This document shows, piece by piece, positions 62,973 through 64,000 of a stretch of 64,000 bases of DNA. A program made the translations under genes and the position numbers. The first letter of the stretch is position 1. Every line of letters starts with the position of its first letter. The notes under the pieces were generated by a model, which saw nothing but the letters and a program-made list of their open reading frames with translations, had not been told where the DNA came from and ran no database searches. The stretch is from Christiangramia oceanisediminis (GTDB taxonomy: Bacteria > Bacteroidota > Bacteroidia > Flavobacteriales > Flavobacteriaceae): NCBI RefSeq assembly GCF_022570735.2, contig NZ_JANCNS010000001.1, positions 992,001 to 1,056,000 of the forward strand, read 5' to 3'.

Positions 62973-64000
62973 TTATTCGATCTCCGAAACCCTAAGTGTG
63001 TTCACCATTCCCTTGGCAGTAATAGGCATTGCCGCCAGGTTGATGGTAAAGTCTCCAGCCTCCACAAATCGATATTTCTTAGCAATTGCGCTAATATCCT
63101 CGATGGTTTCGTCGGTACTTACAAATTTATCATAGTAGAATGCCTTAACACCCCAAAGCAAACTTAACTGGTTCAGAATTCTGGTATTTGAAGTGAAAAC
63201 CAGGATATGTGCCTCAGGTCTCCATGCTGAGATCTGGAAAGCGGTGTATCCACTATTTGTAAGAGTACAAATCGCCTTTGCCTTGATCTCGTTGGCCATA
63301 TTGGCCGCGTGATAACAAACCGCCTTGGTGATATATCTTTTAGTTCTTACGTGAGGTGGCTCATGTGGCACTTTGATCAGTGGTGAATTTTCTACGGAAT
63401 GTAGTATTTGCGACATCTTTTGGATCACCTGTACCGGGTACTGCCCTACCGAAGTCTCTCCCGAAAGCATTACCGCATCTGCCCCATCCATCACCGAGTT
63501 GGCAACATCATTTACCTCAGCCCTGGTTGGTGTAAGGCTGGTGATCATGGTTTCCATCATCTGGGTTGCGATGATCACAGGGATCCTTGCCTTTTTAGCG
63601 GTTAGTACCAGTTTTTTCTGAATCAATGGTACTTCCTGGGCAGGAATCTCAACTCCAAGGTCTCCACGTGCCACCATCAGTCCGTCGCAGTAAGCCACGA
63701 TCTTGTCAATATTAGCGACTCCTTCCGGCTTTTCGATCTTCGCGACGATTGGAATTTTATACTTGCTATGTTTCTTGATCAGCTCCTGAAGTTCCATCAG
63801 GTCTTCAGCATGTCTCACAAAAGAAAGTGCGATCCAGTCTACCTGTAGTTCACAGGCGAATTCGGCATCTTTTACATCTTTCTCGGTCAGGGCCGGAAGT
63901 GAAATATTGGTATTTGGCAGGTTAACTCCCTTTTTCGATTTTAAGGGCCCTCCCTGTATTACTTTAGTTTTAACCTCGTTCTTCTTATTGGTAGATTCTA
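62973..64000 (-). CDS. pyk: Pyruvate kinase, C-terminal part (5' end off the right edge)
   Basis: The reading frame is open to the right edge, giving the last 341 residues. KGVNLPNTNISLPALTEKD lies upstream of VDWIALSFVRHAED, followed by the catalytic KIEKPEGVANID, MVARGDLGVEIP, ATQMMETMI and SGETSVGQYPVQ motifs. The C-terminal domain (about the last 130 residues) holds the allosteric site region. The enzyme makes pyruvate and ATP from PEP. The ending VSEIE is close to the terminator at 62922-62950. Confidence 0.97.
   Translation of the reverse strand, partial: ESTNKKNEVKTKVIQGGPLKSKKGVNLPNTNISLPALTEKDVKDAEFACELQVDWIALSFVRHAEDLMELQELIKKHSKYKIPIVAKIEKPEGVANIDKIVAYCDGLMVARGDLGVEIPAQEVPLIQKKLVLTAKKARIPVIIATQMMETMITSLTPTRAEVNDVANSVMDGADAVMLSGETSVGQYPVQVIQKMSQILHSVENSPLIKVPHEPPHVRTKRYITKAVCYHAANMANEIKAKAICTLTNSGYTAFQISAWRPEAHILVFTSNTRILNQLSLLWGVKAFYYDKFVSTDETIEDISAIAKKYRFVEAGDFTINLAAMPITAKGMVNTLRVSEIE

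Overview
The window is a 64 kb piece of a marine-type Bacteroidota chromosome, most likely family Flavobacteriaceae and possibly near Gramella/Christiangramia or Salegentibacter. This is inferred from gene content, not from a marker gene: a MoxR/Bat aerotolerance operon, a SusB-type GH97, DUF2490, DUF4382, DUF5996 and DUF1028 proteins, many small lipoproteins, and promoters of the TTG-N19-TAnnTTTG type. No rRNA, CRISPR array or insertion sequence was seen.

Left edge (1-3360): the end of a genomic island. A partial dndC (DNA phosphorothioation), a TM2-domain membrane protein gene, an unknown exported protein gene, an elaborate inverted-repeat element and a tyrosine integrase gene all lie on the minus strand and end beside a tRNA-Arg(CCU). 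This is the classic layout of an element integrated at a tRNA 3' end. The DNA is visibly more AT-rich than the rest. This is the main accessory region, and the rest of the dnd system should lie to the left of the window.

Core region 3.4-32 kb: envelope and peptidase genes (DUF1206, DUF2490, DUF1028, an M28 peptidase, an S9 peptidase with a cysteine-desulfurase-like gene, GH97 alpha-glucosidase), cystathionine gamma-synthase, an ArsC/EamA pair, a YheT hydrolase, the yicC-gmk-nadD operon behind a good sigma-A promoter, a Kbp-like BON/LysM protein, gpsA, a repeat-bearing beta-solenoid lipoprotein, pheS with a translationally coupled 56-residue membrane protein, a ceramidase-like protein, CvpA, and a SulP transporter with carbonic anhydrase (probable bicarbonate uptake).

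32-42 kb: a complete minus-strand aerotolerance operon in the order moxR, DUF58, 548-residue membrane protein, batA, batB, batC, batD, batE. It probably forms a chaperone-like envelope complex with an AAA ATPase, two VWA proteins and TPR partners.

42-51 kb: DUF4382 lipoprotein, SDR, a four-helix-bundle (IVP-like) gene in AT-rich repeats, an AlbA/Schlafen-type protein coupled to a phosphatase, acyl-ACP desaturase, YkvA-family protein, ALDH7, 3-hydroxyanthranilate dioxygenase, a GC-rich interspersed element and a lipoprotein isoaspartyl peptidase.

51-64 kb: a GbsR/MarR regulator with a candidate operator heading a full tripartite RND efflux operon, thioredoxin, a tight DUF5996/YciI/CYTH/NAD(P)-binding cluster, DNA polymerase IV, a lipocalin-like lipoprotein, a small membrane protein, and the C-terminal part of pyruvate kinase running off the right edge.
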